Source: an uncultured Flavobacterium sp.
Lineage (GTDB): Bacteria; Bacteroidota; Bacteroidia; Flavobacteriales; Flavobacteriaceae
DNA: 33,868 bases
Assembly (NCBI GenBank): GCA_947631175.1
Contig: CANRKI010000016.1
Span: forward strand, 1-33,868
Direction: 5' to 3'
Shown in pieces: positions 7,529 through 15,501 of this stretch. Made by a program: the position numbers and the translations under genes. The notes under the pieces are model-generated. The model was not told where the DNA came from and ran no database searches. It saw only the letters and a list, made by a program, of their open reading frames with translations. How positions within the stretch are numbered: position 1 is the stretch's first letter; the number at the start of each line of letters is the position of its first letter.

Positions 7529-8254
7529 ATGCAGTTAACGCATTTAAAAAATCCTATTGTAGCACATCGTGGCGCTTGGTTAGAATTTGATTTACCCGAG
7601 AATAGCGTTGCTTCATTAAAAAAGGCTATTGAAATAGGAGTTGGTGCCACTGAGTTTGATGTACACATGACATTGGATGACGTTTTGGTGGTACATCATG
7701 ATTCGGATTATTTTGGTTTACCTATTGAAAAAACATTATATACAGATTTACAAAAACACGTATTACCTAATAATGAAACTTTACCAACAGTTGCACAATT
7801 TTTAGAAATTGGTTTAAAACAAAAGCAAACAAAGTTGGTCTTTGAGATAAAATCATCTGTATTATCTGACGCTCGTACATTGCAAATTGTTGATAAGGTC
7901 GTTACTTTGGTAAAATCAAATGCGTATTCTGATCGGTTAGAATTTATTATGTTTAGTTGGGAAGGGGCTCAATATTTAAAAAAACAATTACCTGCTTATA
8001 AAGTATCTTATTTGAATGGTGATAAAACACCAGACCAAATTGTACAAGCTAATTTAGACGGAATTGATTATCATATTACAACTTTTAAAAAGTTTCCGAA
8101 TTATATTTCTGAATGTAAAGCACGAAATTTATTATTAAATTCTTGGACGGTTAATTACCCTGAGGATATTATTTTTTTATTAGATGAAAAATTTGATATG
8201 ATTACAACGAATAAACCTTTAGAATTTTTAAAACTGTATTTAGATAGAAAATAA
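7529..8254 (+). CDS. Glycerophosphodiester phosphodiesterase family protein
   Basis: A 241-residue GDPD-family TIM-barrel protein. The active-site set is present: H13-R14-G15 in AHRGA, E24-N25 in PEN, E42 and D44 in TEFDVH, and H56-H57 in VVHHD; LVFEIKS supplies a further acidic residue and NSWTVN lies near the end. The family hydrolyses glycerophosphodiesters to glycerol-3-phosphate and an alcohol, using a divalent metal. No signal peptide is seen, so it should be cytoplasmic. It has its own -7 box and ends in a two-way terminator shared with the convergent regulator gene. Confidence 0.9.
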   Translation: MQLTHLKNPIVAHRGAWLEFDLPENSVASLKKAIEIGVGATEFDVHMTLDDVLVVHHDSDYFGLPIEKTLYTDLQKHVLPNNETLPTVAQFLEIGLKQKQTKLVFEIKSSVLSDARTLQIVDKVVTLVKSNAYSDRLEFIMFSWEGAQYLKKQLPAYKVSYLNGDKTPDQIVQANLDGIDYHITTFKKFPNYISECKARNLLLNSWTVNYPEDIIFLLDEKFDMITTNKPLEFLKLYLDRK

Positions 8255-8256
8255 AA

Positions 8257-8292
8257 AAAGACCTCAAAATTTAAAAATTTTGAGGTCTTTTA
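8257..8292. terminator. Two-way terminator between GDPD and regulator genes
   Basis: GACCTCAAAATTT (8260-8272) pairs with AAATTTTGAGGTC (8275-8287), flanked by an A-run on the left and a T-run on the right, so it can stop transcription from both convergent genes. Confidence 0.85.
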
Positions 8293-8294
8293 TT

Positions 8295-8501
8295 TTATTC
8301 GGGTTTATATTCTAAAATATCGCTAGGTTGGCAATTTAGTTCTTTACAGATAGCTTCTAAAGTTGAAAAACGAATGGCTTTAGCTTTTCCGGTTTTTAAA
8401 ATGGAAAGGTTGGCAGTGGTAATTCCAATTTTATCGGCCAATTCCTGCGATTGCATTTTTCGTTTTGCCAACATTACATCAAGGTTTACGATTATGGCCA
8501 T
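8295..8501 (-). CDS. Cro/C1-type helix-turn-helix regulator (YozG-like)
   Basis: A 68-residue protein that is almost only a helix-turn-helix domain: QSQELADKIGITTANLSILK covers the two DNA-contacting helices, followed by FSTLEAICKELNCQPSDILEY, typical of the small YozG-like XRE branch. It lies 2 nt after the stop of a DUF2975 membrane-protein gene, an arrangement common for this family. It probably controls its own operon, and an inverted repeat at 9656-9676 upstream of the first gene is a candidate operator. How the membrane proteins and regulator act together is not known to me. Confidence 0.88.
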   Translation of the reverse strand: MAIIVNLDVMLAKRKMQSQELADKIGITTANLSILKTGKAKAIRFSTLEAICKELNCQPSDILEYKPE

Positions 8502-8503
8502 TG

Positions 8504-9055
8504 TTAAATTGTTAATTCGTTTTCTTGTTTTAATTCGATGTTTTCTTGTTTTTGTTTCAGTGCTTCTTTAAAAACCTGACTTAATACCAGAAAGAAAAGT
8601 CCTATGACTAAACCATTCAAAGGAGTTTCTATGAACACATTTATTTCTTCATTTGTTCTTGTATTGATGAATATAAAATCCTCGATTTCTATTACTGGTT
8701 TTAAAAAATAAATCATTAAAAATCCTAAAGAAAATATATACCCCATTTGTTTTAAGTAGCTAATAATATCTGAATGGAAAAATATCATCTTTTTAAATTT
8801 TTCAACAATTTTATACAAAAGAATTAAACCGTACGCATTTGCTATCGACACAAGTAAGTAGATGATTAAAGTTGCTATTAAAGGAATTGGATTTTCAGAA
8901 GTTATAACTTCTTTTCCAAAAAGTTTATAGGATGAAATTTCATCATTTATATTTAGTATAAGTTTTGCCCCAATCCAAAATATAATTGGAACAGCCAATA
9001 GAAATGGAAATAGAATAAGATAAAGAATATAGCTTAAAGTGTTTATTGCTTTCAT
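8504..9055 (-). CDS. DUF2975-family membrane protein, copy 2
   Basis: A 183-residue protein with four hydrophobic segments (about residues 8-33, 57-81, 103-120 and 142-162) and a charged tail. The layout and the tail ENIELKQENELTI fit DUF2975, whose genes usually lie next to small Cro/C1-type regulators, as here. Its function is not established; a sensor or partner of the regulator is a guess. It is a paralogue of the gene at 9059-9613: the topology matches and the last 13 residues are identical. It lies 3 nt from that gene and 2 nt from the regulator, so all three are probably one transcript. Confidence 0.8.
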   Translation of the reverse strand: MKAINTLSYILYLILFPFLLAVPIIFWIGAKLILNINDEISSYKLFGKEVITSENPIPLIATLIIYLLVSIANAYGLILLYKIVEKFKKMIFFHSDIISYLKQMGYIFSLGFLMIYFLKPVIEIEDFIFINTRTNEEINVFIETPLNGLVIGLFFLVLSQVFKEALKQKQENIELKQENELTI

Positions 9056-9058
9056 AGT

Positions 9059-9613
9059 TTAAATGGTTAATTCGTTTTCTTGTTTTAGTTCTATATTTTC
9101 TTCTTTTTGTTTTTTAGCTATTTCAAATACTTTGCTAAGTGTAAGAAAAAGTAAACCAATGATTAGTCCATTTAAGGGAGCCAAAAAGACATCGTTGAAT
9201 TCTATAGATAAGGGTATGCTTTCTTGATTTGATAATTGCAATATTAAATCGGTATAATTTAATATACAGTTTACTATAAATCCTATTAAAAAGATATAGC
9301 CAATGATATTGAAATTTCTTACTACATTTTTATGGAAGAATTTATACTCCATAAATAAATCTAAACATTTTCTAAGTTTATAAATAGCATATATATAACT
9401 TATGAAGCAAGTAAAAGCTAATAGTATAGATATAGATTCTTGTAACATATCTAATGGTGAATCTATGTTTAAATTTTTTATTAGTGGATTTCCTATACCT
9501 AAATCAATATTAAAAATTGATAATATTACGATAATTGCTAATATGCTAATTGTTATCGTAGCAAAGCCAAAAAGAATACGAAGAACGATGTTTAAAAAGG
9601 TAATGGTTCTCAT
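9059..9613 (-). CDS. DUF2975-family membrane protein, copy 1
   Basis: A 184-residue protein with the same four-segment layout as its downstream neighbour (hydrophobic stretches near residues 8-35, 60-80, 100-122 and 143-162). The bodies of the two proteins have diverged, but both contain a PLNGL(V/I)IGL(F/L)FL segment and end in ENIELKQENELTI. The tandem pair suggests duplication followed by divergence, perhaps to form a heterodimer. It is the first gene of the operon; ATG at 9613-9611 is preceded by a weak -7 box and an inverted repeat. Function unknown. Confidence 0.78.
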   Translation of the reverse strand: MRTITFLNIVLRILFGFATITISILAIIVILSIFNIDLGIGNPLIKNLNIDSPLDMLQESISILLAFTCFISYIYAIYKLRKCLDLFMEYKFFHKNVVRNFNIIGYIFLIGFIVNCILNYTDLILQLSNQESIPLSIEFNDVFLAPLNGLIIGLLFLTLSKVFEIAKKQKEENIELKQENELTI

Positions 9614-9643
9614 AAAGATTGTTTTTTAATAATTTAATATCGA

Positions 9644-9676
9644 TAAAGATATAGTAATTATTGAAAAACAATAATT
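9644..9676 (-). promoter_or_regulatory. Candidate promoter and operator of the DUF2975-regulator operon
   Basis: Minus strand TATCTTTA (9651-9644) is one mismatch from TAnnTTTG. Just upstream is an 8-bp inverted repeat, AATTATTG-N5-CAATAATT (9656-9676), which would lie between the -7 and -33 positions. It lacks a following T-run, so it is not a terminator. Self-regulation by the Cro/C1 protein is inference. Confidence 0.4.
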
Positions 9677-9686
9677 ATTTGAATAA

Positions 9687-9721
9687 AAAAAATCACTCAA
9701 TTTTTATTGAGTGATTTTTAT
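9687..9721 (-). terminator. Terminator after the ABC exporter gene
   Basis: AATCACTCAA (9691-9700) pairs with TTGAGTGATT (9708-9717) around loop TTTTTAT; on the minus strand the stem is followed by a long T-run. It lies 9 nt after the exporter stop codon. Confidence 0.85.
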
Positions 9722-9729
9722 GAATATTT

Positions 9730-11565
9730 TTATGCTTCTAAAGACTGTAACGAAACTAGTTTAGCATAAGTTCCGTTTTTAGCTATAAGTTGTTCGTGGT
9801 TGCCTTGTTCTACGATTGTTCCTTTTTGCATTACAATAATAGTATCCGCTTTTTGTATGGTTGATAAGCGGTGCGCAATAACAATAGAGGTTCTGTTTTT
9901 CATCATATTCTCTAACGCGTCTTGTACCAAACGTTCACTTTCTGTATCTAAAGCCGATGTAGCTTCGTCTAAAATCATGATTGGTGGGTTTTTTAGAACG
10001 GCTCTTGCAATAGAGATACGTTGTTTTTGACCGCCCGAAAGTTTATTTCCTGCATCTCCAATATTGGTATTTATACCTTCTGGTAAATCGGATACAAAAT
10101 CAAAGGCATTTGCAATTTTTAATGCATTAATCACTTCTTCTTCTGTTGCATCAAGTTTACCGATTTTTACGTTATCTGCAATCGATCCGTTAAACATAAT
10201 CGAATCTTGCGTTACTAATCCCATTTGATCACGAAGTGATTTCATGGTTACGTTTTTAATATTATGACCATCAATGGTAATTACTCCTTGATTTACATCG
10301 TAAAAACGGGTAAGTAAATTAGCAATTGTACTTTTTCCTGAACCAGATTGCCCAACCAAAGCAACAGTTTTACCTTTAGGAATAGAAATGGTAAAGTTTT
10401 TTAAAACCGCATCGTCGTTGTATGCAAAGGTTACGTTTTTAACTTCAATTCCTTTTTCGAAACCAGAAAGTACTTTGGCATTTGCATCGTCTTCAATTGG
10501 ATTTTCGACTTCTAAAACTTCAAAAACACGTTCGGCAGCAGCTAATCCATTTTTAACTTGGTAAGAGGCTTTAGAAATTGCTTTTGCCGGAGTTAAAATG
10601 TTATACGCTAATCCAATATATGCAATAAAATCTGATCCCTTTAAAGATCCATCTACTAAAACTAAATTTCCACCGTAAATTAATAAAACACCAATTACTA
10701 AAATTCCCATAAACTCACTCATTGGCGATGCTAAATTGTTTTTCTTAGCAATTGCATTGGTAAGTTCATATAATCGGTTTATAGAATCGTTAAAGGTTTT
10801 TGCAAAATAATTTTCGGCATTGTAACCTTTTACAACTTTTAAACCGGTTAAAGTTTCTTCGGTAATAGAAATTAAATAACCGTTTTCTTGCTGTGCTTTA
10901 CTTGATTTAGATTTTAAAGTTTTTCCGATTTTAGAAATGATAAATCCAGAAATTGGAATGAAAATAAACACAAAAATGGTTAGTTTCCAACTTATCGAAA
11001 TCATGGCAATTAAAGAGAAAACAATAGTTAATGGTTCTTTAACGATAAGCTCTAAAATCATAAAAAATGAATTTTGAACCTCGTTTACGTCACCAAGCAT
11101 ACGTGCCATAACATCTCCTTTTCGTTTTTCTGAATAATACGAAACTGGTAAGGAAACTATTTTGTTAAACATTTGCTCACGTAAATCGCGTAGAACACCA
11201 TTTTTTAATTTGGTTAAATGTTGTAGCGCTAAATAATTGGTTAAGTTTTTTAGTAAAAAAGTAATTAATACAATTCCTACTGTAAACATTAAACCATATT
11301 GTACGCCATAATCGGTAGAAAATTCATTTACGTAATATGTAATGTAATTTTGCCAATTTTTTAGTGCGTTAAAAAAGCCTGTGTATTCTGGAAATTCAGC
11401 AATTCCTTTTTTATTTTCATCAAATAAAACGGAAAGCACGGGCATAATAAATACCATTCCTAAGGTTCCAAATAAGGCGTAAAGAACATTAAAAGCTACG
11501 TTTCCTGTTACATTATATTTGTACTTTTTGGCGTATGGTATTATTTTTTTTAAATTTTCATCCAT
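9730..11565 (-). CDS. MsbA-like ABC exporter (fused membrane and ATPase domains)
   Basis: A 611-residue half-transporter of the exporter type. An N-terminal six-helix membrane domain (about residues 20-340) is followed by an ATPase with Walker A GQSGSGKST (405-413), signature LSGGQ (509-513), Walker B IMILDE (529-534) and switch H565. This is the MsbA/lipid-flippase layout, and dimers would move a lipid or glycolipid across the inner membrane. It is the last gene of a four-gene leftward operon with glycosyltransferase and phosphohexomutase genes, which supports an envelope role; drug efflux is an alternative. Its ATG overlaps the upstream stop by one base (TAATG), indicating coupled translation. 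Confidence 0.88.
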   Translation of the reverse strand: MDENLKKIIPYAKKYKYNVTGNVAFNVLYALFGTLGMVFIMPVLSVLFDENKKGIAEFPEYTGFFNALKNWQNYITYYVNEFSTDYGVQYGLMFTVGIVLITFLLKNLTNYLALQHLTKLKNGVLRDLREQMFNKIVSLPVSYYSEKRKGDVMARMLGDVNEVQNSFFMILELIVKEPLTIVFSLIAMISISWKLTIFVFIFIPISGFIISKIGKTLKSKSSKAQQENGYLISITEETLTGLKVVKGYNAENYFAKTFNDSINRLYELTNAIAKKNNLASPMSEFMGILVIGVLLIYGGNLVLVDGSLKGSDFIAYIGLAYNILTPAKAISKASYQVKNGLAAAERVFEVLEVENPIEDDANAKVLSGFEKGIEVKNVTFAYNDDAVLKNFTISIPKGKTVALVGQSGSGKSTIANLLTRFYDVNQGVITIDGHNIKNVTMKSLRDQMGLVTQDSIMFNGSIADNVKIGKLDATEEEVINALKIANAFDFVSDLPEGINTNIGDAGNKLSGGQKQRISIARAVLKNPPIMILDEATSALDTESERLVQDALENMMKNRTSIVIAHRLSTIQKADTIIVMQKGTIVEQGNHEQLIAKNGTYAKLVSLQSLEA

Positions 11566-13295
11566 TAGTTTAATCCTAAGTCTGTAATAATATTATTTAA
11601 TTTGTCTGCTAAATAGGCATCTGCATCATTAATTTCTTGTACAGATTCTATTGGCATATTTACGCTCATGTAAAACTTAATTTTAGGTTCTGTTCCACTT
11701 GGTCGTGCGCAAATTTTAGATCCATCTGCTAAGTAATAAATTAATACGTTGGATTTTGGAATGTTTAACTCTTCCATTTCACCGGTTAACATATTTTTTG
11801 CAGTTGAGTTTTGATAATCTTCAATAAAAACAACTGTTTCGTTATTTAATTCGGTAAACGGATTTTCACGAAGTTTAGTCATTATCGCTTTAATTTCGTT
11901 TGCACCTTCAATTCCTTTTTTAGTGATAGAAATTAAATGTTCTTTATAATATCCGTGATCTACGTAAAGGTTTTGTAGCTCTTGATAAATCGAGCTTCCG
12001 GCAGCTTTTGCAATAGCAGCAATTTCGCAAACTAATAAGGTAGAAGCAACAGCATCTTTATCGCGTACAGCATCACCAACCATAAACCCAAAACTTTCTT
12101 CACCGCCGCCAATAAATTTTTGTTCTGGAAAATCTTTAATGAATTTTGCAATCCATTTAAAACCAGTTAAACCTACTTTAATATCTACACCGTAAGCTTC
12201 TGCTAAAGCAAGCATCATTGGAGTGGATACAATGGTAGAACCAATAAATTGTTTTTTACCCTCTAGTTTTCCGGCACGTTTCCATTGTTCTAATAAAAAC
12301 GCAGTCATAACTACCATGGTTTGGTTTCCGTTTAAAAGAACCATTTTACCATTGTTATCACGAACTGCTACACCTAAACGATCCGAATCTGGATCTGTAC
12401 CAACTACAATATCGGCACCTGTTTTTTCTGCCAAGTTTAAAGCCATAGTTAATGCTTCTGGCTCTTCTGGATTTGGAGATTTTACTGTTGGGAAATCGCC
12501 ATTTGGTTCGGCTTGTTCTGCCACAATATTAACATCGGTATATCCAGCTTTTGCTAATACATTTGGAATTGCTTTAATTGAAGTTCCGTGTAATGAGGTG
12601 AAAACAATTTTTAAATTGTCTTTTGCACTTTGTGGTGTATTAAAACTTGCATTTTCGATAGCAGAATTTGCAAATGCTTCATCAATTTCGGCACCAATGT
12701 AAGTAATTAAACTTTCGTTAGCGCTAAAGTTGATATCGCTGTATTGTAAATTGTCGATAACAGTAATAATTTCTTTGTCTTGCGGTGGTACTAACTGTCC
12801 ACCATCTTGCCAATATACTTTGTATCCGTTATATTCTGGCGGATTATGAGACGCTGTTAAAACAATACCAGCGTGGCAGTTTAAGTATTTAAGGGCGTAA
12901 GATAATTCTGGCGTAGGACGAAGCTCTTCAAATAAATAAACTTGAATTCCATTTGCTGTAAAAACATCTGCAACCACTTTTGCAAGCGTATCGCTATTGT
13001 GGCGACAATCATAAGCAATAGCTACTTTTATTTGTTCACCAGCAAACGATTGTTTTAGGTATTGTGATAAACCTTGTGTGTTTTTACCTAATGTATATTT
13101 GTTGATACGATTGGTACCAACACCCATAACACCACGCATACCACCGGTTCCAAATTCTAGGTTTTTGTAAAACGCATCTTTTAATTCGGCAGGCGATGAG
13201 GTCATCATTTCCTTAACCTTTTCTTGCGTATTTGTATCGAAAGTAGGAGTTAACCATTGGTTAACCTGATCTAAAATTTCTTTTTCAATATTCAT
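11565..13295 (-). CDS. Phosphohexomutase (phosphoglucomutase/phosphomannomutase family)
   Basis: A 576-residue alpha-D-phosphohexomutase. The phosphoserine loop is TASHNP (147-152, S149), the Mg-binding loop DPDSDR (301-306), the sugar-binding loop GGEES (397-401) and the phosphate-binding loop RPSGTEPK (531-538). All four key sites are intact, and the length fits the longer phosphoglucomutase/phosphopentomutase-type branch. It interconverts hexose 1- and 6-phosphates; glucose or mannose as main substrate cannot be told from sequence. It lies 10 nt after the glycosyltransferase and overlaps the exporter by one base, so it probably supplies sugar-1-phosphate for activated sugars used in envelope glycans. 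Confidence 0.92.
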   Translation of the reverse strand: MNIEKEILDQVNQWLTPTFDTNTQEKVKEMMTSSPAELKDAFYKNLEFGTGGMRGVMGVGTNRINKYTLGKNTQGLSQYLKQSFAGEQIKVAIAYDCRHNSDTLAKVVADVFTANGIQVYLFEELRPTPELSYALKYLNCHAGIVLTASHNPPEYNGYKVYWQDGGQLVPPQDKEIITVIDNLQYSDINFSANESLITYIGAEIDEAFANSAIENASFNTPQSAKDNLKIVFTSLHGTSIKAIPNVLAKAGYTDVNIVAEQAEPNGDFPTVKSPNPEEPEALTMALNLAEKTGADIVVGTDPDSDRLGVAVRDNNGKMVLLNGNQTMVVMTAFLLEQWKRAGKLEGKKQFIGSTIVSTPMMLALAEAYGVDIKVGLTGFKWIAKFIKDFPEQKFIGGGEESFGFMVGDAVRDKDAVASTLLVCEIAAIAKAAGSSIYQELQNLYVDHGYYKEHLISITKKGIEGANEIKAIMTKLRENPFTELNNETVVFIEDYQNSTAKNMLTGEMEELNIPKSNVLIYYLADGSKICARPSGTEPKIKFYMSVNMPIESVQEINDADAYLADKLNNIITDLGLN

Positions 13296-13305
13296 TATAA
13301 AAATA

Positions 13306-14262
13306 TTATAAGTGTAAAAATTGCGAGATTTTGTAGCGTACTTCGTTGTTTTTAGTACGTAAAATAATTTCTCCTAAAAATCCTGCTAAAAATAATTGGG
13401 TACCAATAATCATGGTAGTTAACGCAATGTAAAACCACGGATTATCAGTAACTAAAATAGTTGGCTCTCCAACTGATAGTTTGTATAATTTTAAAACACC
13501 AATATAGGTGGCACTTAATAAACCAATTCCAAACATTAATGCACCTAATGCTCCAAAAAAGTGCATAGGACGTTTCCCAAATTTAGACATAAACCAAATG
13601 GTAATTAAATCTAAAAAACCGTATATAAAACGTTCCATTCCAAATTTTGAGGATCCAAATTTACGTGCTTGATGTTTTACTACCTTTTCGCCAATATTTG
13701 CAAAACCTGCATTTTTAGCTAAAACAGGAATGTAGCGATGCATTTCGCCATAAACTTCAATGTTTTTCACTACTTTTTTGTTGTATGATTTTAATCCACA
13801 ATTAAAGTCGTGAAGGTAAACGCCAGATGTTTTACGTGCCGCCCAGTTAAATAGTTTAGAAGGTAAGTTTTTCATTACTACATTATCGTAACGTTTTTTC
13901 TTCCAACCCGAAACTAAGTCGTAACCATCGGTCATGATCATTTTATATAAATCTGGAATTTCCTCTGGACTGTCTTGTAAATCGGCATCCATAGTAATAA
14001 TTACATCGCCTTGTGCTTTCTCGAATCCGGCGTGTAAAGCTTGTGATTTTCCGTAGTTACGTAAAAATTTTATTCCTTTAACGTTTTGGTCTATGGCAGA
14101 TAGTTTTTCGATACATTTCCACGAATCGTCTGTACTACCATCATCTACAAAAATAACCTCATAACTAAAGTTATGTTTGTGCATTACTTCTTTAATCCAA
14201 CGGTGTAGTTCCGGTAAAGATTCCGACTCGTTTAATAGCGGAATAACAATAGATAAATCCAT
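13306..14262 (-). CDS. GT2 polyprenyl-phosphate glycosyltransferase (DPM/GtrB-like)
   Basis: A 318-residue family 2 glycosyltransferase with an N-terminal GT-A domain: LSIVIPLLNESESLPEL, VDDGSTDDS (D40-D41), and the DXD-type metal site MDADLQD (D92, D94). LHDFNCGLKSYNK and HQARKFGSSKFG are typical of dolichol-phosphate mannosyltransferase and GtrB-like enzymes. Two C-terminal membrane helices (about 234-258 and 277-300) fit the subfamily. It should transfer a sugar from a nucleotide donor to undecaprenyl phosphate on the inner face of the membrane. It is the second gene of the operon, 10 nt from each neighbour; the donor sugar is unknown. Confidence 0.9.
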   Translation of the reverse strand: MDLSIVIPLLNESESLPELHRWIKEVMHKHNFSYEVIFVDDGSTDDSWKCIEKLSAIDQNVKGIKFLRNYGKSQALHAGFEKAQGDVIITMDADLQDSPEEIPDLYKMIMTDGYDLVSGWKKKRYDNVVMKNLPSKLFNWAARKTSGVYLHDFNCGLKSYNKKVVKNIEVYGEMHRYIPVLAKNAGFANIGEKVVKHQARKFGSSKFGMERFIYGFLDLITIWFMSKFGKRPMHFFGALGALMFGIGLLSATYIGVLKLYKLSVGEPTILVTDNPWFYIALTTMIIGTQLFLAGFLGEIILRTKNNEVRYKISQFLHL

Positions 14263-14272
14263 TTTGTATATC

Positions 14273-14842
14273 TTAAATCGTTTGACGATTTCTAAAAATC
14301 AAGGCTAATAATGCTCCAAACATCGCGTGACCAATTAAAGTTGTACCTAAACTTTTTAGGAATTCTGTAACCGTGTATGGATTCGCGTTTTTGGCTTGTT
14401 CAATTAAAGCGTTTCGTTCCGTATCAGGTAAGTTTAAACTATCCATCATTTTTAAACTATATTCTAAAGAAGCTTCTTTTAAAGGTCCTTGAATTTCTGG
14501 AGCGATTAAATTGAACAACAATATTGAGGCAATAACACTAATTACGCTCGCTATAAAGCCAGCTAAAAAATAGCTTGTAAAAGCATCTTTAAAAATAATA
14601 GCATTTCCTAATTTTTTACGTGTAGTATATACTACCAAAACACCCAAAATAAGGTACGATACCAATTGTACAATTCCGATTGATGGATTTAAAAACAAGT
14701 GATAATCTACAAAGTAAATGATGAAAGTAATTGCCACAGAAACGCCTCCCATAATCAATCCATAAAAAGTAGCATTTTTTCTAACTATTTTGTTTACTTG
14801 ATTGCTGTATCTAATAGCTTCGTCTATATTTTTTTGATCCAT
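14273..14842 (-). CDS. DUF4199 membrane protein
   Basis: A 189-residue protein with four hydrophobic segments (about residues 24-46, 57-72, 90-112 and 163-182) and a soluble loop at about 115-160. Features such as KNATFYGLIMGG, the short helix-breaking stretch FKDAFTSYFLAGFI and the final GALLALIFR match DUF4199, a Bacteroidota family without known function. It heads the operon, 10 nt before the GT2 gene, a pairing I recall as common in flavobacteria. A role in membrane organisation of the glycosyltransferase is only a guess. A -7 box lies 26-33 nt upstream. Confidence 0.85.
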   Translation of the reverse strand: MDQKNIDEAIRYSNQVNKIVRKNATFYGLIMGGVSVAITFIIYFVDYHLFLNPSIGIVQLVSYLILGVLVVYTTRKKLGNAIIFKDAFTSYFLAGFIASVISVIASILLFNLIAPEIQGPLKEASLEYSLKMMDSLNLPDTERNALIEQAKNANPYTVTEFLKSLGTTLIGHAMFGALLALIFRNRQTI

Positions 14843-14867
14843 TTTAATTTTTATAATTATAAGCTTA

Positions 14868-14875
14868 CAAATATA
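14868..14875 (-). promoter_or_regulatory. -7 element of the DUF4199-GT2-PGM-ABC operon
   Basis: Minus strand TATATTTG, a perfect TAnnTTTG, 25 nt before ATG 14842. No well-placed -33 box. It diverges from the rpmE2 promoter. Confidence 0.6.
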
Positions 14876-14919
14876 CTAAAAACAAGTGGTTTGTTGTTGT
14901 AAAAAAATAACCATATTTG

Positions 14920-14949
14920 TTTGAAATATCATTTTAAATTGTAAATTTG
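14920..14949 (+). promoter_or_regulatory. rpmE2 promoter
   Basis: TTTG (14920-14923), 18 nt, then TAAATTTG (14942-14949): both Bacteroidota promoter boxes at good spacing. The predicted start near 14956 leaves a leader of about 107 nt before rpmE2, long for this genome. Confidence 0.75.
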
Positions 14950-15063
14950 CATCCTGAAATAAAACAAATAAAATAACAAAAGTTAAAAAAGTGCTTATAC
15001 CTTTTGCCAAAAACAAAAGCCGCAAAGTAGTTTTTTAGCCATAATTTTAAAAATCGATTTATC

Positions 15064-15315
15064 ATGCAAAAAGGTATTCACCCAGAAAATTACAGATTAG
15101 TAGCGTTTAAAGATATGTCAAATGACGACGTATTCATCACAAAATCAACAGTTGAGACAAAAGAAACAATTGAAGTTGATGGAGTAGAGTACCCAGTATT
15201 CAAAATGGAGATTTCTCGTACATCTCACCCATTCTATACAGGTAAATCTAAACTTATTGATACAGCAGGTCGTATCGATAAATTCAAAACTAAATACGCT
15301 AAATTCAACAAATAA
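15064..15315 (+). CDS. rpmE2: Large-subunit ribosomal protein bL31, type B
   Basis: An 83-residue L31. MQKGIHPENYRLVAFKDMSN and RTSHPFYTGKSKLIDTAGRI are diagnostic. The two CxxC zinc motifs of the zinc-binding type are absent and the body carries the type-B insertion. In many bacteria the two types are exchanged under zinc limitation, but many Bacteroidota seem to use type B as the standard form, so I do not infer zinc control. It is a single-gene unit with a two-box promoter, a long leader and a terminator just downstream. Confidence 0.97.
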   Translation: MQKGIHPENYRLVAFKDMSNDDVFITKSTVETKETIEVDGVEYPVFKMEISRTSHPFYTGKSKLIDTAGRIDKFKTKYAKFNK

Positions 15316-15339
15316 TATTTGTTTCGAATATAATCGCAC

Positions 15340-15371
15340 AAAGCCTTTCCATATCTGGAAAGGCTTTTTTG
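15340..15371 (+). terminator. Terminator after rpmE2
   Basis: AAAGCCTTTCC (15340-15350) pairs with GGAAAGGCTTT (15357-15367) around ATATCT, followed by TTTTG. Confidence 0.9.
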
Positions 15372-15474
15372 TTTAAAATTTTGGATTTTTTTCAAAATAT
15401 TTAAATTAAATTGTATAATTGTTTTTCTGTAGAAAAACTTGTAACAAGCGCAAGTAATCTTGTTGCTTAATAGT

Positions 15475-15482
15475 TATATTTG
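15475..15482 (+). promoter_or_regulatory. -7 element of the exonuclease-FAH-Hpt operon
   Basis: TATATTTG ends 19 nt before ATG 15502 and lies inside the longer open frame that begins upstream at 15460, so that upstream start is unlikely. No clear -33 box. Confidence 0.65.
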
Positions 15483-15501
15483 TAAATTACATAAGTTAAT
15501 G

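Noticed and set aside
12223..12702. 159-residue plus-strand frame
   Set aside because: It lies wholly opposite the phosphohexomutase, whose catalytic motifs are intact, and has no recognisable domain.
15460..15501. Upstream start for the DEDDh exonuclease
   Set aside because: A perfect -7 box (15475-15482) lies inside this extension, and the conserved sequence begins at the ATG pair 15499/15502.
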